From: Myroides odoratimimus | Lineage (GTDB): Bacteria > Bacteroidota > Bacteroidia > Flavobacteriales > Flavobacteriaceae | NCBI RefSeq assembly: GCF_030326305.1 | Contig: NZ_JACAKB010000021.1 | Span: forward strand, 1 to 64,000 | Direction: 5' to 3' | DNA length: 64,000 nucleotides | In this document: positions 17,329-27,178 of the stretch, piece by piece | Position numbering within the stretch: the first letter of the stretch is position 1 | Layout: each line of letters begins with the position of its first letter | Position numbers and translations under genes: made by a program | Notes under the pieces: model-generated | What the model was told of the DNA's origin: nothing | Databases searched by the model: none | Seen by the model: only the letters and a program-made list of their open reading frames with translations

Positions 17329-18774
17329 TTACATAGACCTTAATTTGTTTAGCTCTTCAATCATAGCAGTTCTTCTTGGATATAATTCTTGAAGGGCTTT
17401 TATAGTAGTTTCTATTTTTATAGATTGATTAATAAATCTATCTTGTATTTCTTTAATAATGTAAGCTAGACTTCTATAACCTGATCTATTATTAAGTCCT
17501 TTAGCCCGTAAAAGTACTAATGGCATTAAAAGGTCTACTAAAACAAAGTCATCATAATGTTTTTGTAAAACATCAGTATAACTTAGCACTAATCCTAGAT
17601 CTTTAACCTGACTCACTAAATTAAACAAATCCTGTATCATATTTTCCAAAACATAAACCTTACCTAATCTTTCCAGTAACATTCTATTATATGCATCTGT
17701 GGTCATATAAGTATTTTTCTTACAAAACCTATCTACATCTTTTATTACTTCGTTTATATAATCCTTTAAAACAATACCCCAATTAGAATCCGTATAGGTG
17801 TTTTTCCACTTAATTATATACTCAGATTTATCACCCTTACCTTCTAGAGCAAACTTTTTATATAAACAGCGCATCTTTTCTATATCACCACTTAACTCAT
17901 AAATCTCTAAAAGAAGACATTCCCACCTAAAAACAATCCCTAAATAATCTAACTCCTTAGCTTGTTTAATACCTATATAGACTTGTTGTTTAGCCTTGTC
18001 AAATTCTTTATTGTCTTTATAATAGTTAGCCAGTCTAATCCTTACATCTGATAGCTCTAAGTTATTCATTATAGTGGCTAAAAAAGAATCTATATCCTTA
18101 TAATGTTCAAAAAAATCTAATTTGAGCTTAATAAGGTGTTCAAGCAAAAAACGATTATCTTTCTCTTTACTAGCCTTTTTATCAATATAGGTTAAAAAAC
18201 GTTCTTTATTTTCCGTTTTAAAACAAAGCATTTTATATGAGTCTAATAAATCATAGCCATAGTCTCCATAGTCAAAGTAAATCTCTTTGTTTATTTGACT
18301 TTCTAAAAATTCCATTAGATCTAATTTAAGCTCACCTATTTCTTGTGATTCTATTAGCTTATCTAAATACTGCAATATCTCAGATAACAAAACACCTATA
18401 TGCCCACTACTATCATCACAATACTCTACAACTTTAATTACTTCTGTTAAAGCTGCCTTTATAATGTCTAAAGACTCTTTATACCTATGACGTTGAATCA
18501 ACACCTCTAAAGTCTCTAAGTGTTCTTGCAACTCACTAGCAAGTCTTGGTGTGTTATTATAATCTATAAAGCCCTTATAATTATAAGAACTTATAATACT
18601 TTTAAAAAGTGCTCTATACCTATTTTGAATATCATCATTTTTAAACTTATCTGAGAAATAAGTCTCTAGATCCAGTTTAAACTGAGGATTCCTCTCACTG
18701 TAATACACAAGAAACTCTTCTAATTCTTCTTTTTGAATTTCTTTTAAAATCTTATCTATCTTTATTTTATACAT
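17329..18774 (-). CDS. Large alpha-helical repeat protein of unknown function
   Basis: The start at MYKIKIDKILKEIQ gives 481 residues; an upstream ATG would add 16 unlikely residues. The protein is almost entirely helical and looks like a TPR-like solenoid. The N-terminus LKEIQKEELEEFLVYYSERN resembles helical segments found after SWIM zinc fingers in other bacteria, but no SWIM cysteines are visible. No enzyme motif or signal peptide was seen. It follows the next gene by 48 bp on the same strand, and the pair looks like an accessory module at the edge of the mobile element. Function unknown. Confidence 0.6.
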   Translation of the reverse strand: MYKIKIDKILKEIQKEELEEFLVYYSERNPQFKLDLETYFSDKFKNDDIQNRYRALFKSIISSYNYKGFIDYNNTPRLASELQEHLETLEVLIQRHRYKESLDIIKAALTEVIKVVEYCDDSSGHIGVLLSEILQYLDKLIESQEIGELKLDLMEFLESQINKEIYFDYGDYGYDLLDSYKMLCFKTENKERFLTYIDKKASKEKDNRFLLEHLIKLKLDFFEHYKDIDSFLATIMNNLELSDVRIRLANYYKDNKEFDKAKQQVYIGIKQAKELDYLGIVFRWECLLLEIYELSGDIEKMRCLYKKFALEGKGDKSEYIIKWKNTYTDSNWGIVLKDYINEVIKDVDRFCKKNTYMTTDAYNRMLLERLGKVYVLENMIQDLFNLVSQVKDLGLVLSYTDVLQKHYDDFVLVDLLMPLVLLRAKGLNNRSGYRSLAYIIKEIQDRFINQSIKIETTIKALQELYPRRTAMIEELNKLRSM

Positions 18775-18822
18775 TGCTGACTTTTTATTATACTCTCTAC
18801 TTAAACTTACTAAAAGAAACAA

Positions 18823-19500
18823 TTACCACTTCACGCTTTCATAATCAAAATAATCATCATCAAGCTCTAAACTTGTTACCTTAATTTTTAATCTTTTAGC
18901 CTCACGCTCTAGTTCTTCTCTGTAAATATTATAACCCAAAGTTCCATAACAGGCTCTCTCTAGCAATCCTGGCAAGGCCTTAAAGGCCTTTTTACCTCCA
19001 TTTAACAAAAAGTATTCTAGGTTAATTTTTCTCATATAAATATACAGGCAGTCATTTGAGGTATCTATTCTACCGGTTATAAAACCTTTTAATTCTAAAG
19101 CTGTTTTAAAGTCAAATTCATACATTGCTTTTTCCATCCAATACTCAAACTCTAACAAATGTGCTAGAGCTAGTTTATTAGTTGGCAATAGCCTTTGCTT
19201 GTACCTAATTGCCTGAATAAAAAATATTCCTTGAACCCACGATAAACAACATCCATAATAAACAGATTCACTATCACTTAAATGACCCGAGTTTCGTTTT
19301 AATCTACTATCATTAAAGGCTTTTCTAATTTCATATAAAACCCCACTTATAATTTTATCACAAGAATCAAATTCTAATTCCGAATCATAGATTTGACCAT
19401 TAAAGAAAATAGAAAAAGAGTCATACAGCTCACTTAAATCTTCACGGCTTCCCCAAAGCTCAAAGCCTATAGCATTTTTAGTTGGTTTAATATAAAACAT
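18823..19500 (-). CDS. Conserved hypothetical protein (possibly DUF6904-like), divergent from traG
   Basis: A 225-residue soluble protein starting MFYIKPTKNAIGFELWGSRE. The N-terminal half looks like a small alpha/beta domain and the C-terminal half is helical, ending in an acidic tail. A DUF6904-type match is only a memory-based suggestion. A truncated, frameshifted second copy of its first ~75 codons lies at 21362-21601. In both places the gene is divergent from a traG start, so it is probably a regular part of this mobile element's head. Function unknown. Confidence 0.6.
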   Translation of the reverse strand: MFYIKPTKNAIGFELWGSREDLSELYDSFSIFFNGQIYDSELEFDSCDKIISGVLYEIRKAFNDSRLKRNSGHLSDSESVYYGCCLSWVQGIFFIQAIRYKQRLLPTNKLALAHLLEFEYWMEKAMYEFDFKTALELKGFITGRIDTSNDCLYIYMRKINLEYFLLNGGKKAFKALPGLLERACYGTLGYNIYREELEREAKRLKIKVTSLELDDDYFDYESVKW

Positions 19501-19666
19501 AGTCTTGTCTTTTATTTTTTACAAGATAAAAATAGTTTTTTCTCAACAATAACAACAAAGTTCATCTTATTAAAAATAAACCAAGTCTTTTAAGAACAAA
19601 CAAACCCTTTAAGAGTCAATAAGATAAAAAAAAAGCAATAACCTATATTTTTAAAGATATAAAACT

Positions 19667-20080
19667 ATGCAAAGCGAAGATGGTTTAAGAGCCCTTTCAA
19701 AGATTTTATCTTTTTTAAGAGCCGTTAGTATTATTATACTACTTCTGCACATTTACTGGTTCTGTTACTCTTTATTTATACGCCTTGGGCTAACCCACCC
19801 TGTGATTGATAAAATCCTTTTAGGATTTAACGCTAAAGCAAGTTTATTTCTCTATCCTAATCTACATGAAGCTATTTTCCTATTTTACTTCTAGAACTGA
19901 GTTTTTTGGGAAACAAAGGGGTGAAAAATCACCTAAAAGAAAATAATTATTCTATTTTGTATTGGAGCATCACTTTTCTTTCTAAACTCATCTCTAGCAG
20001 TTAGTCTACTCATTAGTAGTTTATCTATAGGATACATACTGCTTCTTGTTTCTGGAGCTTATATAAATAAGCTTATTAAA
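19667..20080 (+). pseudogene. Decayed copy of the traG/mobC 5' end
   Basis: The first 60 codons (MQSEDGLRALSKILSFLRAV onward) are nearly identical to the intact traG at 21705. The frame is lost near codon 61. Recognisable but diverged nucleotide similarity continues through the membrane-segment region to about 20080, corresponding to about 22150 in the intact copy. The ATPase domain is absent. An IS4-family remnant follows directly, which may have caused the truncation. Confidence 0.8.
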
Positions 20081-20150
20081 ATAAACTACAGTACAACGAA
20101 GCTTAAACTGTGCAAGGTGAAGTTTTTTTAATAGAGAGCATAAGAGGGAA

Positions 20151-20472
20151 TTCTTGTCTATAACTAATCTTTTCCAAATAAAGTCGGATATGATAGCTGC
20201 CTTATACAAAATGAGATGGCAAATAGAAGTTGGCCTTTCTCAAACTTGGTAAGTTTTTGTAAGATTCATCTGTTTAACTACATTAAACTATTACATTTCT
20301 TAGAAAATCCTGAGCAAGATTGGATTATTTAGAATCAAGAGATAAAACAACGTTCTTTATTTTGACAGCCTATTTTTAGGCTAACTATGAGATAAAAAAG
20401 ATATAAATCTTACTTTCAATATGTTATGACCAAATAATCCCTTAATAATAAGTTTTATCGGACACTAATGGG
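20151..20472 (+). pseudogene. IS4-family transposase C-terminal remnant
   Basis: The frame 20151-20252 reads FLSITNLFQIKSDMIAALYK followed by MRWQIEVGLSQTW. This is the conserved AaLYkxRWQIElfF block around the catalytic Glu of DDE IS4 transposases. Further scattered codons (FNYIKLL-, ENPEQDWI-like) follow in broken frames. TTATCGGACACTAATG at about 20457-20472 resembles an IS4-type terminal sequence. There is no intact gene. Confidence 0.6.
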
Positions 20473-20570
20473 TAAGTATATACTTTTCTAAATATCTTTA
20501 CGTTTAATTTAAATAAATCATTCAATCTTTATATATGCCTATAGACAAATCTTATTCAAAAATTTAATTA

Positions 20571-21146
20571 ATGAAAAAAGCCATTATTTTATCTGCCACC
20601 TTACTAACATTTACCTTATCAAGCTACTCACAAAGCGATACAAATACAATAGAACACCAATTTAACACACTAATTAGCCAATCAAATAATTGGCAAAATT
20701 ACAAGGTAGTAGAGAAAAATAAATTACAACAAGTACAACAAAATGTAAAGGATTCGATAAACAACCTACAAACTACTATAAGAGAGAATAAGAATTCTCT
20801 TATAGAACAAAAAAAATCTATAGATTCTTTATCCAATCAATTACAAGTTCTTCAAGAAAACCTAACAATTGCAATTGATAAAGAAAACAATCTTGACTTT
20901 ATAGGTATCAGTACCCATAAAAGTACTTTTAAAACAATAGTTTGGTCTATTATTTTAATACTCCTATTGGTTTTAGGTATCTTATTTATCCAATTCAAGA
21001 AAAGTTTTACCAACACAAAGGATGCCACTAGAAAACAAATCGAAGCAGAAAGTGAACTTGAAGAATATAAAAGATCATCCTTAGAGCGAGAACAAAAAAT
21101 CAGAAGACAGCTTCAAGATGAAATCAATAAAAACAAACGAGTTTAA
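20571..21146 (+). CDS. Secreted/membrane-anchored coiled-coil protein of unknown function
   Basis: A 191-residue protein. An N-terminal signal peptide (MKKAIILSATLLTFTLSSYS) is followed by a periplasmic coiled coil rich in Gln/Asn/Lys (about 45-105). One transmembrane helix (IVWSIILILLLVLGILFI, about 124-141) and a charged C-terminal coiled coil follow. Similar flavobacterial proteins carry the misleading label tRNA (guanine-N1)-methyltransferase; nothing here supports an enzyme. It lies between the two copies of the mobile-element head, followed by its own terminator. Confidence 0.65.
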   Translation: MKKAIILSATLLTFTLSSYSQSDTNTIEHQFNTLISQSNNWQNYKVVEKNKLQQVQQNVKDSINNLQTTIRENKNSLIEQKKSIDSLSNQLQVLQENLTIAIDKENNLDFIGISTHKSTFKTIVWSIILILLLVLGILFIQFKKSFTNTKDATRKQIEAESELEEYKRSSLEREQKIRRQLQDEINKNKRV

Positions 21147-21190
21147 CCCATAGGATAAAGCATATAAAAGACTGAGATTTATTTTATAAT

Positions 21191-21225
21191 TCATTAAGAG
21201 TTAGCTTTGGGTTAACTCTTAATGA
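21191..21225. terminator. Intrinsic terminator-like hairpin after the coiled-coil gene
   Basis: A perfect 13-bp inverted repeat, TCATTAAGAGTTA at 21191-21203 and its complement at 21213-21225, lies 45 bp after the stop of the preceding gene. The T-rich tract follows only after a short gap (TCATTTTTCT), so efficiency is uncertain. Confidence 0.6.
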
Positions 21226-21361
21226 TTATATCATTTTTCTCTTACAACTCTCTTGGTGTATATTCAATCCCCCCTATTCTATCTATTTTTCTATTTAAAA
21301 CTATTAAAAATAGCTTAGTACAAGACAAAAATAGCATTATGTCAATAAACGGAGATACATT

Positions 21362-21601
21362 AAACAAACTCACTATCACTTAAATGTCCCGAGTTTCGCT
21401 TTAATCTACTATCATTAAAGGCTTTTCTAATCTTATATAAAACCCACTTATAATTTTATCACAAGAATCAAATTCTAATTCCGAATCATAGATTTGATCA
21501 TTAAAGAAAATAGAAAAAGAATCATACAGCTCACTTAAATCTTCACGACTTCCCCAAAGCTGAAAACCTTTAGAATTTTTAGTTGGTTTAATATAAAACA
21601 T
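21362..21601 (-). pseudogene. Truncated second copy of the 18823-19500 gene
   Basis: From MFYIKPTKNSKGFQLWGSRE about 48 residues are near-identical to the intact gene. A one-base deletion then shifts the frame (ISGFYIRLEK instead of ISGVLYEIRK). Nucleotide similarity continues to about 21362, where it stops abruptly. The remaining two thirds of the gene are absent. Confidence 0.82.
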
Positions 21602-21704
21602 AGTCTTGTCTTTTAAGGACAAACACCTCCTTTAAGAGTCAATAAGATAAAAAAGAAGCAATAACCTATATTTTTAATATTCTAATTTTTAAAGATATAA
21701 AATT

Positions 21705-23708
21705 ATGCAAAGCGAAGATGATTTAAGAGCCCTTTCAAAGATTTTATCTTTTTTAAGAGCCGTTAGTATTATTATACTACTTCTGCACATATACTGGTTC
21801 TGTTACTCCTTATTTATACGCCTTGGGCTAACCCACCCTGTGATTGATAAAATCCTTTTAGGATTTAACTCAAAAGCAAGTTTATTTGCACATCCAATCT
21901 ATACTAAGATATTTTCTATTTTACTTCTAGCTTTAAGTCTTTTGGGAAACACAGGGGTAAAAAATCAAAAAATCACTTTAAAGAAAGTAGCTATTTTATT
22001 TTTAATGGGAGCTGGGCTTTTCTTTTTAAACTTTTTTCTTTTAAAAATAAACTTACTTATTGTAAATATCCTATACATCACAACTTTATCAATCGGATAT
22101 ATACTACTTCTTGTATCGGGAGCATATTTAAGTAGACTTATAAATCAAGAGCTTTTAGAAGATGTTTTTAATTTAGAGAATGAAAGTTTTTATCAAGAGA
22201 CTCGACTTTTGCAAAACCCGTATTCGGTTAATCTTCCAACTAAATTTTACTACCGAAAAAAATGGCATAATGGATGGATTAATGTAGTTAATCCCTTTAG
22301 AGCTACAATTGTTCTAGGGACTCCAGGTTCGGGTAAGACCTATGCGGTTATAAACAGTTTTATCAAGCAGCAAATAGAAAAAGGCTTTGCCATGTATATC
22401 TATGATTTTAAATACGATGATCTTTCAACTATTGCCTATAACCATCTTCTTTTACATGCTCATAAATACAAAATAACGCCTAAGTTTTATGTTATAAACT
22501 TTGATAATCCAAGAAAAAGCCACAGGTGTAACCCAATAAACCCTAAGTTTATAACAGATATCTCCGACGCCTATGAATCAGCTTACACCATTATGCTTAA
22601 TCTTAACCGATCTTGGATACAAAAACAAGGTGATTTTTTTGTAGAATCGCCGATTATCCTTCTAGCGGCTATTATATGGTTTTTAAAGATTTACAAAAAT
22701 GGTAAACACTGCACCTTTCCTCATGCTATTGAGCTACTTAACAAACCCTACAAAGATGTTTTTACTATTTTAACCTCGTACGACTCCTTAGAAAACTATC
22801 TCTCTCCTTTTATGGACGCCTGGCAAGGAGGAGCTCAAGATCAGCTTCAAGGACAGATCGCATCGGCAAAAATTCCGCTATCTCGTATGATATCTCCATC
22901 CCTGTACTGGGTTATGAGTGGAGATGATTTCTCCCTTGATATTAACAATCCCAGTGAGCCCAAGATTCTCTGTGTGGGAAATAATCCAGATCGCCAGAGC
23001 ATTTACTCAGCAGCTCTTGGGCTTTACAACTCCCGTATTGTAAAGCTGATAAACAAAAAAGACCAGCTAAAAAGTAGCGTTATAATAGATGAGCTTCCAA
23101 CTATTTACTTCAGAGGCCTTGATAATTTAATTGCAACGGCTAGAAGTAATAAAGTAGCGGTGTGCTTAGGTTTTCAGGATTTCTCTCAACTAGTAAGAGA
23201 CTATGGAGATAAAGAGAGCAAGGTCATTCAAAACACGGTGGGTAACATCTTCTCTGGTCAAGTAGTTGGAGATACAGCCAAGAGCTTATCTGAGCGTTTT
23301 GGAAAAATACTTCAAAAACGCCAAAGTATATCTATTACTAGGCAAGATAGATCCACCTCTTTTTCCACTCAGCTCGATATGCTTATCCCCGCTTCTAAAA
23401 TATCGTCTTTAAGTCAAGGAATGTTTGTTGGGGCTGTATCTGATGATTTTACTCAAAAAATAAAGCAGAAGTTTTTCCACGCACAAATACTAATAGATTC
23501 TGATAGGATAAAAAATCAAGAAATGAATTATAAAAAAATACCAACTCTTACCTCTTTTACAGACTACAAAGGCAATGATCACCTAGATAGGGCTATTACA
23601 GATAATTACAATCAAATAAAAAAAGACGTTGAGCTGTTGGTTAAAAATGAAATTAAACGCATTGAAAACGATCCAGATTTAGTACACCTACTTAATAACA
23701 ACAAATAA
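21705..23708 (+). CDS. traG: TraG/VirD4-family type IV coupling protein (Bacteroidetes MobC type)
   Basis: The 667-residue inner-membrane ATPase links the relaxosome to a transfer channel. Membrane helices lie in about 17-140. Walker A is GTPGSGKT at 205-212, followed by YIYDFKYDDLS; the Walker B-like SSVIIDELPTIYF lies near 450 and the ARSNKVAVCLGFQDFSQL segment follows. These are standard for TraG/MobC proteins of Bacteroidetes mobilizable and conjugative elements. Its decayed twin start is at 19667. It is convergent with the topoisomerase-like gene across a strong terminator. Confidence 0.92.
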   Translation: MQSEDDLRALSKILSFLRAVSIIILLLHIYWFCYSLFIRLGLTHPVIDKILLGFNSKASLFAHPIYTKIFSILLLALSLLGNTGVKNQKITLKKVAILFLMGAGLFFLNFFLLKINLLIVNILYITTLSIGYILLLVSGAYLSRLINQELLEDVFNLENESFYQETRLLQNPYSVNLPTKFYYRKKWHNGWINVVNPFRATIVLGTPGSGKTYAVINSFIKQQIEKGFAMYIYDFKYDDLSTIAYNHLLLHAHKYKITPKFYVINFDNPRKSHRCNPINPKFITDISDAYESAYTIMLNLNRSWIQKQGDFFVESPIILLAAIIWFLKIYKNGKHCTFPHAIELLNKPYKDVFTILTSYDSLENYLSPFMDAWQGGAQDQLQGQIASAKIPLSRMISPSLYWVMSGDDFSLDINNPSEPKILCVGNNPDRQSIYSAALGLYNSRIVKLINKKDQLKSSVIIDELPTIYFRGLDNLIATARSNKVAVCLGFQDFSQLVRDYGDKESKVIQNTVGNIFSGQVVGDTAKSLSERFGKILQKRQSISITRQDRSTSFSTQLDMLIPASKISSLSQGMFVGAVSDDFTQKIKQKFFHAQILIDSDRIKNQEMNYKKIPTLTSFTDYKGNDHLDRAITDNYNQIKKDVELLVKNEIKRIENDPDLVHLLNNNK

Positions 23709-23716
23709 ATTAAACA

Positions 23717-23757
23717 AAGATAGAGATAGGTGTTTTAAAACAAACTATCTCTATCTT
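23717..23757. terminator. Bidirectional intrinsic terminator
   Basis: A perfect 13-bp stem, AAGATAGAGATAG at 23717-23729 and its complement at 23745-23757, lies between the convergent traG (+) and topoisomerase-like (-) genes. The loop is 15 nt and A/T-rich. Confidence 0.75.
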
Positions 23758-23769
23758 CTAGTTTAAATA

Positions 23770-25785
23770 TTATTTTACTATATCAAACATCAGTCTTGCA
23801 TTTTTATCTAAAAACAAATACGCTTTAAAACAAATGTTATCTCTCGCTTTAAAAACAAATACTCTACTTGTTTTTTTTAGTTCCAATAATTCTTCAAGTT
23901 CTTTCTTAGATAGGTGTACTCCAAAGACTAATCTAGGTATAGTCCAATTACAAGTTTTATTTAAACAAACAAGCCTTTGATAGCTAAGCTCAAATTTACT
24001 ACCTAAACACTTAGGACAAGATCCTTTTAAAGGCTCTTTTGACTCTTTTAAATAAGAGATGCTTTGGCTTAACTCCTTAAGCTTTTCACAACTGATTTTA
24101 TAAAACATCTGCTTGTTTATCTCTGCTTGATTTGCCTTGAAAAATAAAACCTCAAAATCAAATAAATAAGTAAAGCTAGAAACAGGTAAATCTTTTGTTT
24201 TAAAATAATAATCAAGGGCCTTGTTTGTGCAAACAAGCTTTTTACTGTCTATATACAAATACTCTTGTTTTATTAACTGATCAAGGGTTAAACTAAGACC
24301 GAGAAAAAGATCTGTAAAATAACAAAAATTCATTTTCGCAATTGCGTTTTCGTGTAAGGTTTTAATAAAGTCTTTTTTTAGTTTTTTAAACAAACCCTCT
24401 ATATTAAACAAAGCATTCTGCTTTTTTGTGTGTGTTGTAATATTTACAGATTCTATTTTAAAGACTTTCATACCATTAAGCTGCTCTAGAGTATCAACTT
24501 GGTTTACCAAATTATCCTTTAAGAACTCTCCCTTGTAAATCTCTAAGGGTAAATCAAGACCTGCATCATCTACAAAGAGATTTAAACTAACTTTTTTTAC
24601 ATCTTCTTTAGGGGTAAAACAATCTATTGTTCTTTTTACTATCAACTGATAGATTACTTTTTCACACGTATTTAAACAAGTTGGAATCTTTAAAGTAGGT
24701 ATAATGCCGTGAGTTTTTAAATCACTATCTACTATCACATCCTTATAATTAAGTCTAGCTAATTTTAAAGTTAACAGCTCTTTTTTAAACAAGGGATAAT
24801 CTCTTAAGGCGTTTAATAATCTTGGTATACTTGATTTATACCAACTAGGCAGATAATTATTTAAAGTAAGGGGATAACTAATAAATCTTTGTCTGTAAAG
24901 ACTAAGCAAGGCCTGTTTTGTTTTGCTAAAAGAAAACCCATATAACTTGTTAACGCATACTATAAGACTTATAAAATCATATAAAAGTAATTGCTTTTGC
25001 CTTAGAGTTTGTATGTTTTTTTCGCTTATCTCTACCCTTGAATCTTTATTAAGCAAACCAAGTAAGCTTTGGGCTTGTTTTAGTTTTTTATACTTTTTTT
25101 CAAAAAAGCAACAAAATAGTTTCTCCTTAAAACTAAGCTCGACACTTACCCTATAGAAAGTTTTAGTTTGACTAGCCTCACTCTTTAGATGTTTTTTAGA
25201 TAACAAAGCGATAAGAGCAGTTTTAATAAGACCTAGTTTAATTTTTGTTCCTGTTTGATTGTAATAATACCTACTTAACCTATTTTGAACAATCTTAAAG
25301 ATAAGGTCCCTGTTATAATAAGTTTTAAAACAAGAAGTAGTATTGTCTAAACATAAGTGATTTTTTAAAAAGGATTGCTCTAAACTATAAAGCCATAGGG
25401 TTTTACAAGGCAAGGTGATATTAAAGAATTCTTTGAAATACTCAAACTTTCTTCTTTGGGTCTGACTTGGCTCTGTGGCAATAACAATAGATTTAGATTT
25501 AAGGATGAGCCTCTTTATTAACTGCACTTTTTTACTTTGAACAACACAAGGCGTTTTTTTATTGGTCCTTTTTACAAGTTTTAATTTATAGTCTAAAAAA
25601 TCTTTCCCTAGAAAAGAGTCATTATCTTGTTTAAAGTTTAAAGGCTTTAAATCTACCATGCAATCATCTATCCATACAACCAAATGAGTCTGTGAGCTAT
25701 AATAATCAAAATGCCTATTGTTTGCATTAAAAAACGTGGCTAGAATTCTAGCCACGCTTGCTGATTGTGTTATAATAAGTTCCAT
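23770..25785 (-). CDS. Degenerate type IA topoisomerase (TopB/topoisomerase III-like) of the mobile element
   Basis: The 671-residue protein follows the plan of topoisomerase III. The N-terminal IITQSASVARILATFF replaces IxAEKPSVAxxIA. FISYPLTLNNYL at 301-312 aligns with the active-site TYPRTDSxYL and keeps the nucleophile Tyr304, but Arg is Leu306. A C-terminal four-cysteine zinc finger (CPKCLGS...CLNKTC) precedes IPRLVFGVHLSKKELEELLE. The TOPRIM DxD/DREGE motif is missing: ATEPSQTQRR at 103-112 stands in its place. It is likely a DNA-binding or altered-activity relative; strand passage with Mg2+ is doubtful. One base separates it from the DUF3945 gene. Lysine- and leucine-rich composition shows strong divergence. 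Confidence 0.75.
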   Translation of the reverse strand: MELIITQSASVARILATFFNANNRHFDYYSSQTHLVVWIDDCMVDLKPLNFKQDNDSFLGKDFLDYKLKLVKRTNKKTPCVVQSKKVQLIKRLILKSKSIVIATEPSQTQRRKFEYFKEFFNITLPCKTLWLYSLEQSFLKNHLCLDNTTSCFKTYYNRDLIFKIVQNRLSRYYYNQTGTKIKLGLIKTALIALLSKKHLKSEASQTKTFYRVSVELSFKEKLFCCFFEKKYKKLKQAQSLLGLLNKDSRVEISEKNIQTLRQKQLLLYDFISLIVCVNKLYGFSFSKTKQALLSLYRQRFISYPLTLNNYLPSWYKSSIPRLLNALRDYPLFKKELLTLKLARLNYKDVIVDSDLKTHGIIPTLKIPTCLNTCEKVIYQLIVKRTIDCFTPKEDVKKVSLNLFVDDAGLDLPLEIYKGEFLKDNLVNQVDTLEQLNGMKVFKIESVNITTHTKKQNALFNIEGLFKKLKKDFIKTLHENAIAKMNFCYFTDLFLGLSLTLDQLIKQEYLYIDSKKLVCTNKALDYYFKTKDLPVSSFTYLFDFEVLFFKANQAEINKQMFYKISCEKLKELSQSISYLKESKEPLKGSCPKCLGSKFELSYQRLVCLNKTCNWTIPRLVFGVHLSKKELEELLELKKTSRVFVFKARDNICFKAYLFLDKNARLMFDIVK

Positions 25786-25786
25786 A

Positions 25787-27076
25787 TTAAATTTTTAAAC
25801 CTTTTTTTCTGTTTTGAGTCTCTTTATTATTCTGTGTTTGACTCTCAATGATCTTAGGTTTACTAGGATCTGTGAAAGAAAAATTAATTCTATTGTTTAT
25901 TTTATCATAGTTTATAAAACCCTTATAAGGCTTGCCTCTTTTATCAATAAGTCCATCAATGGCCACAGTCTTACCTTCTAAGAGCTCTTTATACTGATTA
26001 TCATCTAGGGTCTTTCCTCTAAAGACCTTTAAGTCTTCAGGATTTGAGATCTTCTTATTTTTATTTGTCTTATCAAACAAAAACTCAATATGCTCTTTAG
26101 AGGCATTGTACTGAATATGAGCATCAAAAGGATTTCCTTTACTTGAACTCATATCCTTAACCAGAACTGCTTTTCCTTGTCTAAGCTCATTTAATTGATT
26201 ATCCGAAAGATCAACCCCTTTTATATGCGTTGGAATTTGCATTTTCTCAACACTAGTAACCATTATATTATTGGTTAATCTATCCACGCTTACAACCGAT
26301 GGGATATAAGAGTTAGTCTCAGGATCTAAAAGCTCCACTACCCTTCCCATATTACCTGTCTTTAAAAGATTATATTTATCTTGCCTGGTAAACTCATGTC
26401 CTTGAAAAGGTACATTTAAATTTGGGTACTTTTTTACTCCCTCAAGAGTCATTACAACCTCTCCGTTAGGGGCATGTTTAAGCCCAAGACGCGCATCTAA
26501 TGAAAACTCAGCAGATCCCAAATTAAGATTAACCTGAACTAAATCTTTTGTTTTATATCCCTTTAATAAAGGTTCTAAAAGATCCATCTCTTCGAGTTTC
26601 TCTTTTGAAAGCCCTATCTGACTTAGTGATTCCCAGTTTATATGTTCAATATTGTATTTATATGGATTATATTCTTTACAAGAGGTTATATCCTTATTGG
26701 TACTATTTTCAATACTTTGAATCATTTGCTTCGGATCTACTTGATGGGATAGATACAGCTGATGATTTAAAGTGTTTTTCAAGTCTAACTCACCTTGCAT
26801 CTGCTTAGACAAACTAATGGCTAAATTCTCTGGAACCCTAAAAAAACTAAACCTAGTGGGGTCTTTTAATTGAGAAAAGAAATTGGTGAAAAAATTAGAA
26901 AAGAAATCTCCGTTTTTATCTAATCTTAAAAATGAGTTTAAATTATTCTTATTAATTGGTGCACTTTTAAGATTACCGTTTTCACTTAAGCCCTGTACGG
27001 CTTTAATTTTGTTATCCTTTGAATCACTAACAAGTAAGATATCATGTTTTGATTCACTGCTTTTTTTTACTTCCAT
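25787..27076 (-). CDS. DUF4099/DUF3945-type mobile-element protein
   Basis: The 429-residue protein has an N-terminal DILLVSDSKDNKIKAVQGLS segment, then the INWESLSQIGLSKEKLEEMD LL region of DUF4099. Two or more C-terminal repeats of the DUF3945 type follow: LSDNQLNELRQGKAVLVKDM and LDDNQYKELLEGKTVAIDGL, each followed by a GxPFxAxIxYN-like strand. Such proteins accompany topB in Bacteroidetes conjugative elements; their role is not known to me. The next gene, topB-like, begins one base after the stop, so they are co-transcribed. Confidence 0.8.
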   Translation of the reverse strand: MEVKKSSESKHDILLVSDSKDNKIKAVQGLSENGNLKSAPINKNNLNSFLRLDKNGDFFSNFFTNFFSQLKDPTRFSFFRVPENLAISLSKQMQGELDLKNTLNHQLYLSHQVDPKQMIQSIENSTNKDITSCKEYNPYKYNIEHINWESLSQIGLSKEKLEEMDLLEPLLKGYKTKDLVQVNLNLGSAEFSLDARLGLKHAPNGEVVMTLEGVKKYPNLNVPFQGHEFTRQDKYNLLKTGNMGRVVELLDPETNSYIPSVVSVDRLTNNIMVTSVEKMQIPTHIKGVDLSDNQLNELRQGKAVLVKDMSSSKGNPFDAHIQYNASKEHIEFLFDKTNKNKKISNPEDLKVFRGKTLDDNQYKELLEGKTVAIDGLIDKRGKPYKGFINYDKINNRINFSFTDPSKPKIIESQTQNNKETQNRKKGLKI

Positions 27077-27178
27077 AATTAATAGGTTAATTGATTAATA
27101 CCCAAAAGTATCTCCTAGACCATTTTGTACTTATTTTTGGCACAAAAAGGTATGTGTTTGACCTTTAGAGTCGTTTTA

